The notes below the pieces were generated by a model. It was given only the letters and a program-made list of their open reading frames with translations. It ran no database searches and had not been told where the DNA came from. Below are positions 42,838 to 49,155 of a DNA stretch of 49,155 nucleotides, piece by piece. The DNA lies in assembly GCA_947378425.1 (NCBI GenBank), contig CANCJV010000033.1:1-49155 (forward strand). Reading direction: 5' to 3'. Numbering within the stretch: the stretch's first letter is position 1; every line of letters starts with the position of its first letter. The DNA comes from Synechococcaceae cyanobacterium. Lineage in GTDB: Bacteria; Cyanobacteriota; Cyanobacteriia; PCC-6307; Cyanobiaceae. The translations under genes and the position numbers were made by a program.

Positions 42838-43812
42838 TCAGCTCACCACGACGTCAATCACCCGGCCGCCCAGGCGACTGACCCGTTGCAGGGCCTCATT
42901 CATGCGGCTGAAGGGCACGCGCATCACATAGGAACCGCTGCGCACGTAGGCGTTGTCGGCGATGCCGGTGGCCTTGATCGTCACCAACCTGCCGGCGCTG
43001 CTGTTGGTGCCACGCAGGGCCGGCGAGACCCGCAGGGCCTCCTGGCGATGGTCCTGGGAGGCGCTGCGCGGTGCTGCCCCGGGGGTTGCACCGCCATAGA
43101 GGCCATCCTGGCTGGAGATCGTGGCCCTGAATGGCCCTTCGGTGCTGATGCCGCTGTAGTCGCGGCGCACGGGCACGTTGTGGATGATCACCGCAGGGGA
43201 CGCCCCTCGTACCGGCACCGGTTGGTTCCGGTGCAGCGGACGGTTGAGAGCGGCCTGGATGCCGCTGCGATCGCCCTTGACAGAGGCTGCGGCGCCGGCA
43301 GCCAATTGCATCAGCCAGGAAAATTGCCGGCCCTGATGGCCTTTGGAGTAGTCCCAGCCATGGAGGTAGGGCACCACATCCTGACCGAAGCGCTCCTGAT
43401 ATTCCGTGCTGTCGAGGTAGGAATCGATTTCGGCGTCCACTCCCTGCTCCTGCAGGATCGTGAAGTGATGGAGCATTTCGGCCTTGTTCTGAGGGGCTCG
43501 TCCGAGCAGATGCTTGAAATTGAGTTCGATGAAGCGATAGGCGTTGCAGTTATCGAAGAAACGGGCGCGATAGAGGCCGCTCTTGGCAACGGTTCGCACG
43601 AATTCACGCACGCTCAGGGTGCCGTCCTTGAACAGGGATTCGGCGCCACTCAGGCGTTCATTATCCATCACGTACTGCTGGCCCAGAACCTGTCTGTAAA
43701 CCGCCCGGATGATCACGTTTCTGTCGTTGTCCGAGGCATGGGACCAGCTTTCCTTCTGACGATCATTGGCGTAACGCGCAATGCCAAGCGCGGGGGCCTG
43801 CAAAAGGGTCAT
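42838..43812 (-). CDS. Phycobilisome rod linker polypeptide
   Basis: A 324-residue linker from ATG 43812 (MTLLQAPALGIARY). The Pfam-type PBS linker domain (about 20-160) shows VIIRAVYRQVLGQQYVM, ERLSGAESLFKDGTLSVREF, ARFFDNCNAYRFIELNFKHLLGRAP and EIDSYLDSTEYQERFG. The C-terminal CpcD-like domain (about 265-324) ends YVMRVPFSRMNEALQRVSRLGG. The FFDNC segment resembles phycoerythrin-associated linkers, but a CpcC-type phycocyanin linker is also possible. It is far from any phycobiliprotein gene in this window, which is unusual for a rod linker. Upstream in-frame codons add an Arg-rich leader and were rejected. Confidence 0.9.
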   Translation of the reverse strand: MTLLQAPALGIARYANDRQKESWSHASDNDRNVIIRAVYRQVLGQQYVMDNERLSGAESLFKDGTLSVREFVRTVAKSGLYRARFFDNCNAYRFIELNFKHLLGRAPQNKAEMLHHFTILQEQGVDAEIDSYLDSTEYQERFGQDVVPYLHGWDYSKGHQGRQFSWLMQLAAGAAASVKGDRSGIQAALNRPLHRNQPVPVRGASPAVIIHNVPVRRDYSGISTEGPFRATISSQDGLYGGATPGAAPRSASQDHRQEALRVSPALRGTNSSAGRLVTIKATGIADNAYVRSGSYVMRVPFSRMNEALQRVSRLGGRVIDVVVS

Positions 43813-44404
43813 GGCGGGGGTGGCAAGGGAGCACAAGGGGGAGCAGTGGTTCCAGCCGGAGTCCGGATCCCACCGATCACCGTTGAACCGTACGGCGATT
43901 TCCCTGACGCACCGGATGAGCTCAAGAATATTTAGACGGCACCAGACGCCGGGGCGAAGCTGTCTGCCCAGCACCGGGATGTGATCAACGCGACCGGCAG
44001 CCGCAGGTTTTCGCCGTTGGAATGGGCTGCTCCTCCCCTTTGCTGGATTCCTTCGTGCTGAACAACGGAGAACCCCTGCTGGCTTCCATCGCCACCTGTC
44101 TGCTGCTGCAGGCCTCGATTCTCGGGGCCGGTTGGCTGCTTCAGGGCTGGTGCTTGCGCCAGGAGCCCTTGCAGGGGCATGGCGCAAGCTCCGGCCCGCT
44201 CTTGCTGGGGACCTGCTGTGAGCAACCCTGGGGCTTCGAGCTCAGTTGATCGGGGCCCCAGCGGTTGGCCATCGAGCTGAGTCTCTGGTGCGCAAGCCAG
44301 CAGTCCGAACCCCGAACGCCCGAGGCGCCATTGCTGAGGGTGATCGGGTGCGGTGATTTCTTCGTCGCCGCTCCTGGCTGGCGCAAGCCCGGCTGGGGCG
44401 GTGC
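43813..44404. other. Intergenic, no gene supported
   Basis: About 590 bases. Short frames at 44022-44249 (plus, with a hydrophobic LLASIATCLLLQASILGAG stretch) and 44141-44386 (minus) have no recognisable family. The promoter of the linker gene should lie near 43.8-43.95 kb. Confidence 0.35.
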
Positions 44405-45118
44405 TCAGCCCTGGCGCTTGATCTGGTGCTGCAGCTGGCGACGCTGGTATTCCACCGAGAGGGATGCCAGATGCTGCTTGGCCTGGTCCTGCAGCGCCGG
44501 ATCCACCTGCTCCAGCACCAACCCCTGGGGAACCTGCATCCTCATCACCAGGGCCAGGGCATCGAACAGCCGCACCTGATCGTTCTGCCAGCCCTGATAG
44601 TCGGCGGCAAGGGCCTTGAGCGCTTCTGCGGGCACCTGCCCCTTCTCCACCAGCGGCCGCAGATGCTGCACCTGGGCCAGGCGGGCGGAGGTGACCAGGG
44701 CATGGGCGGCCCCGAGGGCTGCGAGGGCATCAGCAGCCTCCCGCCTGAGCAGGGTCATGTCCCTGGCGAGCACGGCCTGCTCCACGCTCAGAGGTTCCCG
44801 CAGACCCGGACAGAGGGCGGCTCGATCGGCGACAAAACTCAGGGCTCCTCCTGTCGGAACCACTGTGGGCAGGGGCATCGCCGGGCCCATCCCGGCGGAA
44901 TCGTGCTCCTCAACGGACCCGTCAGGCTCGAGTGTCCCGAGATCCTTGGCGGCGTCGAAAGCCTGGTTGGTGCTGGCCGAAGCGGGAGCTGTGATCTCCG
45001 TTTCAAGGGATACGGCTGTCTTGAGCGGGGTTGGCGCAAGGTGCTGGATCCAGCTGAGCAGGTGTTGATAGAGCCAGCTGCGCAGCTGCTGCAGAGAATG
45101 CTTCCTCACCACGAACAA
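44405..45118 (-). CDS. Unknown protein, helical C-terminal half
   Basis: A 237-residue protein. The first 110 residues are poorly conserved-looking (SLETEITAPASASTNQAF). The second half is Leu/Ala/Gln-rich and predicted to be helical: EQAVLARDMTLLRREAADAL, VEKGQVPAEALKALAADYQG and LASLSVEYQRRQLQHQIKRQG. No membrane helix or signal peptide is seen. I do not recognise the family; the composition fits a structured alpha-helical protein rather than a shadow frame. Confidence 0.5.
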   Translation of the reverse strand: MFVVRKHSLQQLRSWLYQHLLSWIQHLAPTPLKTAVSLETEITAPASASTNQAFDAAKDLGTLEPDGSVEEHDSAGMGPAMPLPTVVPTGGALSFVADRAALCPGLREPLSVEQAVLARDMTLLRREAADALAALGAAHALVTSARLAQVQHLRPLVEKGQVPAEALKALAADYQGWQNDQVRLFDALALVMRMQVPQGLVLEQVDPALQDQAKQHLASLSVEYQRRQLQHQIKRQG

Positions 45119-45626
45119 TCACCTTCCATCCATCGATCCCCACTCTGGGGGAGGGCGTGGGTTGGCCGCAGGCGGATATCCCGCGACCGATCGACGGAGA
45201 ACCGGCGCTCGCTGAGGGGGTGGGCGCGCGAGCCCCCTGGCCCAGGCAGGCAGGCCCGGGAGCATGCGTCAGCTCGACGGGGGAGCCAGCCGGTCAAGCT
45301 GGTCCTGAGCCGGAAGCCCCAGACGTCCAGCCGAGCATCTGTCACCCAGCGCCATCACCTGCCCCCTTCACCACCAGCGGAGGCCCCGGGGATCGCCGCA
45401 GCAGTCGTCATCCCTGACGCTGAAGCGGTGGGAACCCCATCAGATCAGATCCTGCCCAAGCAGCCCCCGGCCTTGAAGGGACCATCCCGCCGTGGGACCA
45501 ACGGCGCCCGATCCAAGGCGGCTGCGGCCGGCGAGGAGCCGCAGCCATGGAGGTGCGGGGCTGCAGACCCCCAGCGGTGGGCGCAGGCCCGCACCAGGGC
45601 TGCCCATCGTGATGGTGTCGGTTCGC
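45119..45626. other. Intergenic, no gene seen
   Basis: About 500 GC-rich bases upstream of the phosphate regulator block with no supported frame. The right end borders the Pho box at 45627. Confidence 0.4.
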
Positions 45627-45645
45627 CTTAGCCAGCTCTTAACCG
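45627..45645 (+). promoter_or_regulatory. Candidate Pho box upstream of the ptrA-like gene
   Basis: CTTAGCCA-GCT-CTTAACCG: two good 8-mers with an 11-bp period, 74 bases before the ATG. If real, PhoB would control its own operon. Confidence 0.6.
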
Positions 45646-45719
45646 AATGATGATCGCCCCTTTGCCAGCCCTCCGTTGGTGCTCCATACAGTTCTGCGAA
45701 CCCGTTTGCCCGGCTCTTC

Positions 45720-46352
45720 ATGGTGTACACGCCGTCCCGTGGCGCAGCCGGCAGCGGTGCTTTCCGCGAATTCCTGGAAGCCAGCTACCGCAAGCGCACC
45801 CTGGTGCATCTGGCGGCTGGCAGCCAGGTGCCGATGCTGCGCAACAGCATCTGGCTGGTGGTGCGCGGCATGGTCAAGCTCGGCGCGATCACCATCCATG
45901 GCGACGATCTGTTGCTGGGGCTGGCCGGACCCAGTGAGCCCTTCGGCGAACCGCTCACCGATGTGGAGGCCTTCGAATCCCGCACCCTCTGTGACACCGA
46001 TCTGCTGTGTCTCAGCCTGGAGGAAATCTGCTCCGAACCCAGCCTCTCGGTGGCGATGCTGCAGGCGGTGACCAAGCGCTATCGCCAATCTCAGTCGCTG
46101 CTGGCCCTGATGGGCCTGCGCAGGGTGGAGGAACGGGTGCGGGGCTTTCTGGAGCTCCTGGCCACCGAATACGGCCAGGCCTGCGAACAGGGGCTGCGGC
46201 TGGATCTGCGGCTCACCCACCAGGAAGTGGCCAGTGCCCTTGGCACCACCCGGGTCACGGTTACCCGCGTGATCGGGGTGCTTCGCCAGGAAGGCTGGTT
46301 GACGCTTGATGGGCAGCGCCGGCTGGTGATCAGCCATCTGCCCCCGCGGTGA
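45720..46352 (+). CDS. ptrA: Crp/Fnr-family regulator, PtrA-like
   Basis: A 210-residue regulator. The N-terminal half (about 1-105) is a reduced cyclic-nucleotide-type barrel (LRNSIWLVVRGMVKLGAI, LLGLAGPSEPFGEPL) without obvious nucleotide-binding residues. A dimer helix follows (RRVEERVRGFLELLATEYG), then the Crp helix-turn-helix DLRLTHQEVASALGTTRVTVTRVIGVL. In marine Synechococcus, PtrA is a Crp-type protein under PhoB control that relays the phosphate-stress response. Its place directly before phoB, with a Pho box upstream, supports that name. Its stop overlaps a possible GTG start of phoB. Confidence 0.75.
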   Translation: MVYTPSRGAAGSGAFREFLEASYRKRTLVHLAAGSQVPMLRNSIWLVVRGMVKLGAITIHGDDLLLGLAGPSEPFGEPLTDVEAFESRTLCDTDLLCLSLEEICSEPSLSVAMLQAVTKRYRQSQSLLALMGLRRVEERVRGFLELLATEYGQACEQGLRLDLRLTHQEVASALGTTRVTVTRVIGVLRQEGWLTLDGQRRLVISHLPPR

Positions 46353-46396
46353 TCCCCCTCTTCTGGACGGACCATCTCCCGGTCAACAATGGGGGG

Positions 46397-47092
46397 ATGC
46401 AACCCTCCCTGCTGGTCGTCGAAGATGACGACACGATCCGCGAGACGATCCGGGACGCTCTGTCCCTTGAGGGCTTTGTGGTCACCGCCTTCGGCAATGG
46501 CCGCGATGCCCTTGAAACCCTGCAACGGGCTCCCGCCGAGGGTGGTTTCGCCCTGGTGGTGCTGGATCTGATGTTGCCGGGCCTGGGTGGGCTCGATCTC
46601 TGCCGTCAGTTGCGCAGCGCCGGCGATCGAACGCCGATCCTGGTGGTCAGTGCCCGCGACAGCGAGACCGATCGGGTGCTGGGCCTTGAGGTGGGTGCGG
46701 ATGATTACCTGATCAAGCCCTTCGGCATGCGCGAACTGGTGGCCCGCTGTCGGGCCCTGCTGCGCCGCAGTCAGCCGGCCGCCGAGGCGGGCCCCCCGGT
46801 GCTTGAACATGCCAACCTGTGCCTCTTTCCGGATGAATGTCGTGTCACCCGCGATGGGTTGGAGGTGAATCTTTCCCCCAAGGAGTACAGGCTGCTGGAG
46901 CTGTTCATGCAGCACCCCCGTCGGGTGTGGAGCCGCGACAAATTGTTGGAGCAGGTCTGGGGCCTGGATTACTTCGGCGACAGCAAAACCGTCGACGTTC
47001 ATATCCGCTGGTTGCGCGAAAAACTGGAAGCGAGCCCATCGGCCCCCGTCCATCTGATCACGGTGCGGGGCTTCGGCTACCGCTTCGGTTGA
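46397..47092 (+). CDS. phoB: Response regulator PhoB
   Basis: A 231-residue OmpR-family response regulator from ATG 46397 (MQPSLLVVEDDDTIRE). The receiver has the acidic pocket VVEDDD, the phospho-acceptor Asp57 in LVVLDLMLPG and Lys in LIKPFG. The winged helix shows LSPKEYRLLELFMQHPRRVWSRDKLLEQVWG and VDVHIRWLREKLE, ending in TVRGFGYRFG. A GTG at 46349 would add 16 residues and is less likely. The stop is directly followed by the GTG of the kinase gene, so the two are translationally coupled. PhoB is inferred from the PtrA, PstS and Pho box context. Confidence 0.88.
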   Translation: MQPSLLVVEDDDTIRETIRDALSLEGFVVTAFGNGRDALETLQRAPAEGGFALVVLDLMLPGLGGLDLCRQLRSAGDRTPILVVSARDSETDRVLGLEVGADDYLIKPFGMRELVARCRALLRRSQPAAEAGPPVLEHANLCLFPDECRVTRDGLEVNLSPKEYRLLELFMQHPRRVWSRDKLLEQVWGLDYFGDSKTVDVHIRWLREKLEASPSAPVHLITVRGFGYRFG

Positions 47093-48241
47093 GTGGGTTT
47101 CCTGCTGGCGGCACTGCTGGGGATCGGCATCGGCTTGTTATTACCCCGCCCGCGTGGTCCGGGTGATCGCCCCTTCAGCCGGCTGGAGCGCACCCAGCTG
47201 ATCCGCTGGCTCAACGCCAGCCCCAGCGGCTGGCTGATCGTCGACCCTGCGGACGAGGTGTTCCTGATCAACCATCGGGCCGAGCGGCTGCTGGATGTGC
47301 TCGGGGCGGCGCTGCTGCACACACCGCCGTTGCAGCGTGTTTGCCCGGCAGCGGAACTGACCCAGTTGATCGCTGATGCCCGCCAGCGCCAACGCACCCA
47401 GCGCCTGGAATGGCAGCGCTCCGGCCAGGAGCTGGTGCTGTTTGCCCTGCCCGGCGAAGGTGGCTGGGTGGCGCTGGTGCTGCAGAGTCGCCGCTCGCTC
47501 GAGGCCCAGCTGGAGCAACAGGAGCGCTGGGTGAGTGATGTGGCCCATGAGCTCAAGACTCCCCTGACAGCCCTGCTGTTGGTCGGCGACAGCCTGGCCG
47601 CCCAGGTCAACAGCGGCAACGCGGTGCTGGTGGAGCGCCTGCAGAAGGAGTTGCTGCGGCTACAGGAGCTGGTGGGCGATCTCCTGCAACTGTCACGCCT
47701 GGAGAACACCCTGCCCCGCGATGGCCTGCGGCGCTCCGACATCGACCTGCCCCAGCTGGTGGAGCAGGTTTGGAGCGGGCTGCGACCCCTGGCGGAGGAG
47801 CGCCGGATCCGGCTCGATCTGCAGGTGATCGCCAAGGCCAATCCCGATGCCAAGACGACTCCCGCCAACGCCAGTGACGGCGGCCTATGGATTCAGGGGG
47901 ATGGCTCCCTGTTGCATCGGGCCCTGCTCAACCTGATCGATAACGCCCTGCGCTACAGCCCGGACGACGCCTGCATCGGAGTGCGGGTTCAGTTGACGGA
48001 CCAGTGGTGTCGTCTGACGGTGCGGGATGAGGGACCGGGTCTGAGCGAGGAGGACCAGGAACGCCTGTTCGAGCGCTTCTACCGCGGTGATCCCTCCCGG
48101 GTGCGCAGTCGTCGCGGCGGCAGTGGCCTCGGCCTGGCGATCGTTCAGCAGATCGCCCTCACCCATGGCGGTCGTGTCCAGGCCGGCAACCATCCCGCCG
48201 GCGGGGCCTTGCTGGAGCTGTTGCTGCCGGTGGGAGGCTAG
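47093..48241 (+). CDS. phoR: Sensor histidine kinase PhoR
   Basis: A 382-residue kinase starting at GTG 47093 immediately after the phoB stop. One N-terminal membrane helix (GFLLAALLGIGIGLLLP) is followed by a PAS-like domain (about 30-135: LNASPSGWLIVDPADEVFLIN), the dimerisation domain with His152 in WVSDVAHELKTPLTALLL, and the ATPase with the N box LLNLIDNALRYSP, G1 VRDEGPGLS, F LFERFYRG and G2 GGSGLGLAIVQQI. With no periplasmic loop, it fits PhoR proteins that read phosphate status through PstSCAB/PhoU rather than binding phosphate. Confidence 0.9.
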   Translation: MGFLLAALLGIGIGLLLPRPRGPGDRPFSRLERTQLIRWLNASPSGWLIVDPADEVFLINHRAERLLDVLGAALLHTPPLQRVCPAAELTQLIADARQRQRTQRLEWQRSGQELVLFALPGEGGWVALVLQSRRSLEAQLEQQERWVSDVAHELKTPLTALLLVGDSLAAQVNSGNAVLVERLQKELLRLQELVGDLLQLSRLENTLPRDGLRRSDIDLPQLVEQVWSGLRPLAEERRIRLDLQVIAKANPDAKTTPANASDGGLWIQGDGSLLHRALLNLIDNALRYSPDDACIGVRVQLTDQWCRLTVRDEGPGLSEEDQERLFERFYRGDPSRVRSRRGGSGLGLAIVQQIALTHGGRVQAGNHPAGGALLELLLPVGG

Positions 48242-48273
48242 GCCGATCGCTTCGCCTGCAGCTGTTCAGCCCC

Positions 48274-49155
48274 ATGGCCCCATCCGGTTCCGCTCCCGCT
48301 GACTCAGAGCCTCAGGCCCAGCCTGGTGAGCGACGGCTGCTGGATTCCCAACCCGCCCAACCCTGGCCGGGTGTGCTCCAGCGGCGGCCAGCGGGGGCGG
48401 CCGAGCGGCTGAACGCCGTGCTGACCCCCGTGATCCCCCAGGTGGGACAGCTGATGGCCCGCCGGCCTGGATGCCTGTCCCTGGCCCAGGGGATGGTGGC
48501 CTGGGGACCTCCGCCCGAGGTGCGGCAGGTGCTGCTGCGGGGCCTGGAGTCGGCGGTGGCCAACCCCGACCACGCCGCAGCTCTCGATCGCTATGGCCCC
48601 GTGGCTGGGGATCCGGCTCTGCTCGCCGCCATTGCCACCGAGCTGGGGGGGCGATGGGGTCTGGATCCGGAAGGCAGCTCCCTGCTGGTCACCGCCGGCA
48701 GCAACATGGCCTTCAATGCCCTGGCCCAGGTGATCTGCGATCCGGGCGATGAGGTGATCCTGCCGGCTCCCTATTACTTCAACCACGTGATGGCGGTTCA
48801 GCTGGCCGGGGGGCGGCCCGTCACTCCCGCAGTCGGTCTGATCCCCGATCCGGCCCTGTTGGCGGCCGCCATCACCCCCCGCACCCGGGCGATCGTGACG
48901 ATCTCTCCCAACAATCCCAGTGGCGTCGTCATTCCCCCGGCTGTCCTGGCCGAGATCAATTCCCTGTGCGCCCACCACGGCCTCTTTCACATCAGCGATG
49001 AGGCCTACGCCGTGTTCGTTCATGGCGAGGTGCCGCACTGGAGCCCGGGATCGGTGGCCGGAGCCGGGGCCCACACGATCACGCTGCAATCGCTCTCCAA
49101 GTCCCATGGCATGGCCGGCTGGCGCCTTGGCTATGCCGCCGTGCCGATGTCCCTG
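48274..49155 (+). CDS. Class I/II PLP-dependent aminotransferase (3' end outside window)
   Basis: An open frame from ATG 48274 runs 294 codons to the window edge without a stop. After a Pro/Ala-rich lead (about 1-35) it shows CLSLAQGMVAWGPPPEV, DRYGPVAGDPALL, LVTAGSNMAFNALAQVI, VILPAPYYFNH (the aromatic that stacks on PLP), TISPNNPSGVV, ISDEAYAVFV and the Schiff-base Lys276 in LQSLSKSHGMAGWRLGY. This is fold type I, aspartate-aminotransferase-like; which amino acid it uses cannot be told. It begins 32 bases after phoR on the same strand and may be read through from that operon. Confidence 0.9.
   Translation, partial: MAPSGSAPADSEPQAQPGERRLLDSQPAQPWPGVLQRRPAGAAERLNAVLTPVIPQVGQLMARRPGCLSLAQGMVAWGPPPEVRQVLLRGLESAVANPDHAAALDRYGPVAGDPALLAAIATELGGRWGLDPEGSSLLVTAGSNMAFNALAQVICDPGDEVILPAPYYFNHVMAVQLAGGRPVTPAVGLIPDPALLAAAITPRTRAIVTISPNNPSGVVIPPAVLAEINSLCAHHGLFHISDEAYAVFVHGEVPHWSPGSVAGAGAHTITLQSLSKSHGMAGWRLGYAAVPMSL

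Noticed and set aside
1-49155. CRISPR array, tRNA or rRNA genes
   Set aside because: No regularly spaced repeat of CRISPR type, no GGTTCGAATCC-type T-arm with a matching acceptor stem, and no rRNA-like stretch was noticed; a covariance search would be needed to exclude small RNAs.

Overview
The window comes from a cyanobacterium, most likely a GC-rich picocyanobacterium of the Cyanobium/Synechococcus type. The evidence is a phycobilisome rod linker (42838-43812), an SbpA/CysA/CysT/CysW sulfate importer with a CysR-like Crp protein, a PtrA-like/PhoB/PhoR phosphate block with PstS, an HpsJ-like membrane protein, and small proteins of cyanobacterial type. All assignments come from reading the sequence; no database search was run.

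Layout. 1-3.8 kb is a patchwork: the edge of an IS1182-like transposase, an orphan HipB-like repressor, a Phd/VapC-type toxin-antitoxin pair, a two-domain chromate transporter and a truncated IS630 transposase. 3.9-23.1 kb is dominated by sulfur genes: metX, a rhodanese-fold protein lacking its catalytic Cys, two sulfate-binding proteins, a divergent Rrf2 regulator, a CysR-like regulator, a second Rrf2 regulator, a 920-residue DUF11/PKD-like protein, cysA1 diverging from cysT-cysW, a second cysA in an operon with a 1-Cys peroxiredoxin, a type II sulfide:quinone reductase and an SsuA-like binding protein. One permease pair therefore sits among two binding proteins and two ATPases.

23.1-28.7 kb is clearly AT-richer and gene-poor: an RHH protein, small membrane reading frames, an HpsJ-like protein, a second frameshifted HpsJ-like copy and an RpoD-type sigma factor. 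28.8-37.4 kb is a stress and signalling segment: Hsp20, an alpha/beta hydrolase with a phosphoribosyltransferase, an AraC regulator overlapping the latter tail to tail, a 1111-residue CheB-CheR-PAS protein and two further RHH-type proteins.

37.4-49.2 kb holds an ArnT-like glycosyltransferase, a DUF7219-like protein, a CHAD protein, PstS, two unknown proteins, the rod linker, the PtrA-like/PhoB/PhoR block and the start of an aminotransferase. Four candidate Pho boxes with 11-bp periodicity lie upstream of the DUF7219-like, CHAD, pstS and ptrA-like genes, which suggests one phosphate-starvation regulon that includes a presumed polyphosphate-binding CHAD protein.
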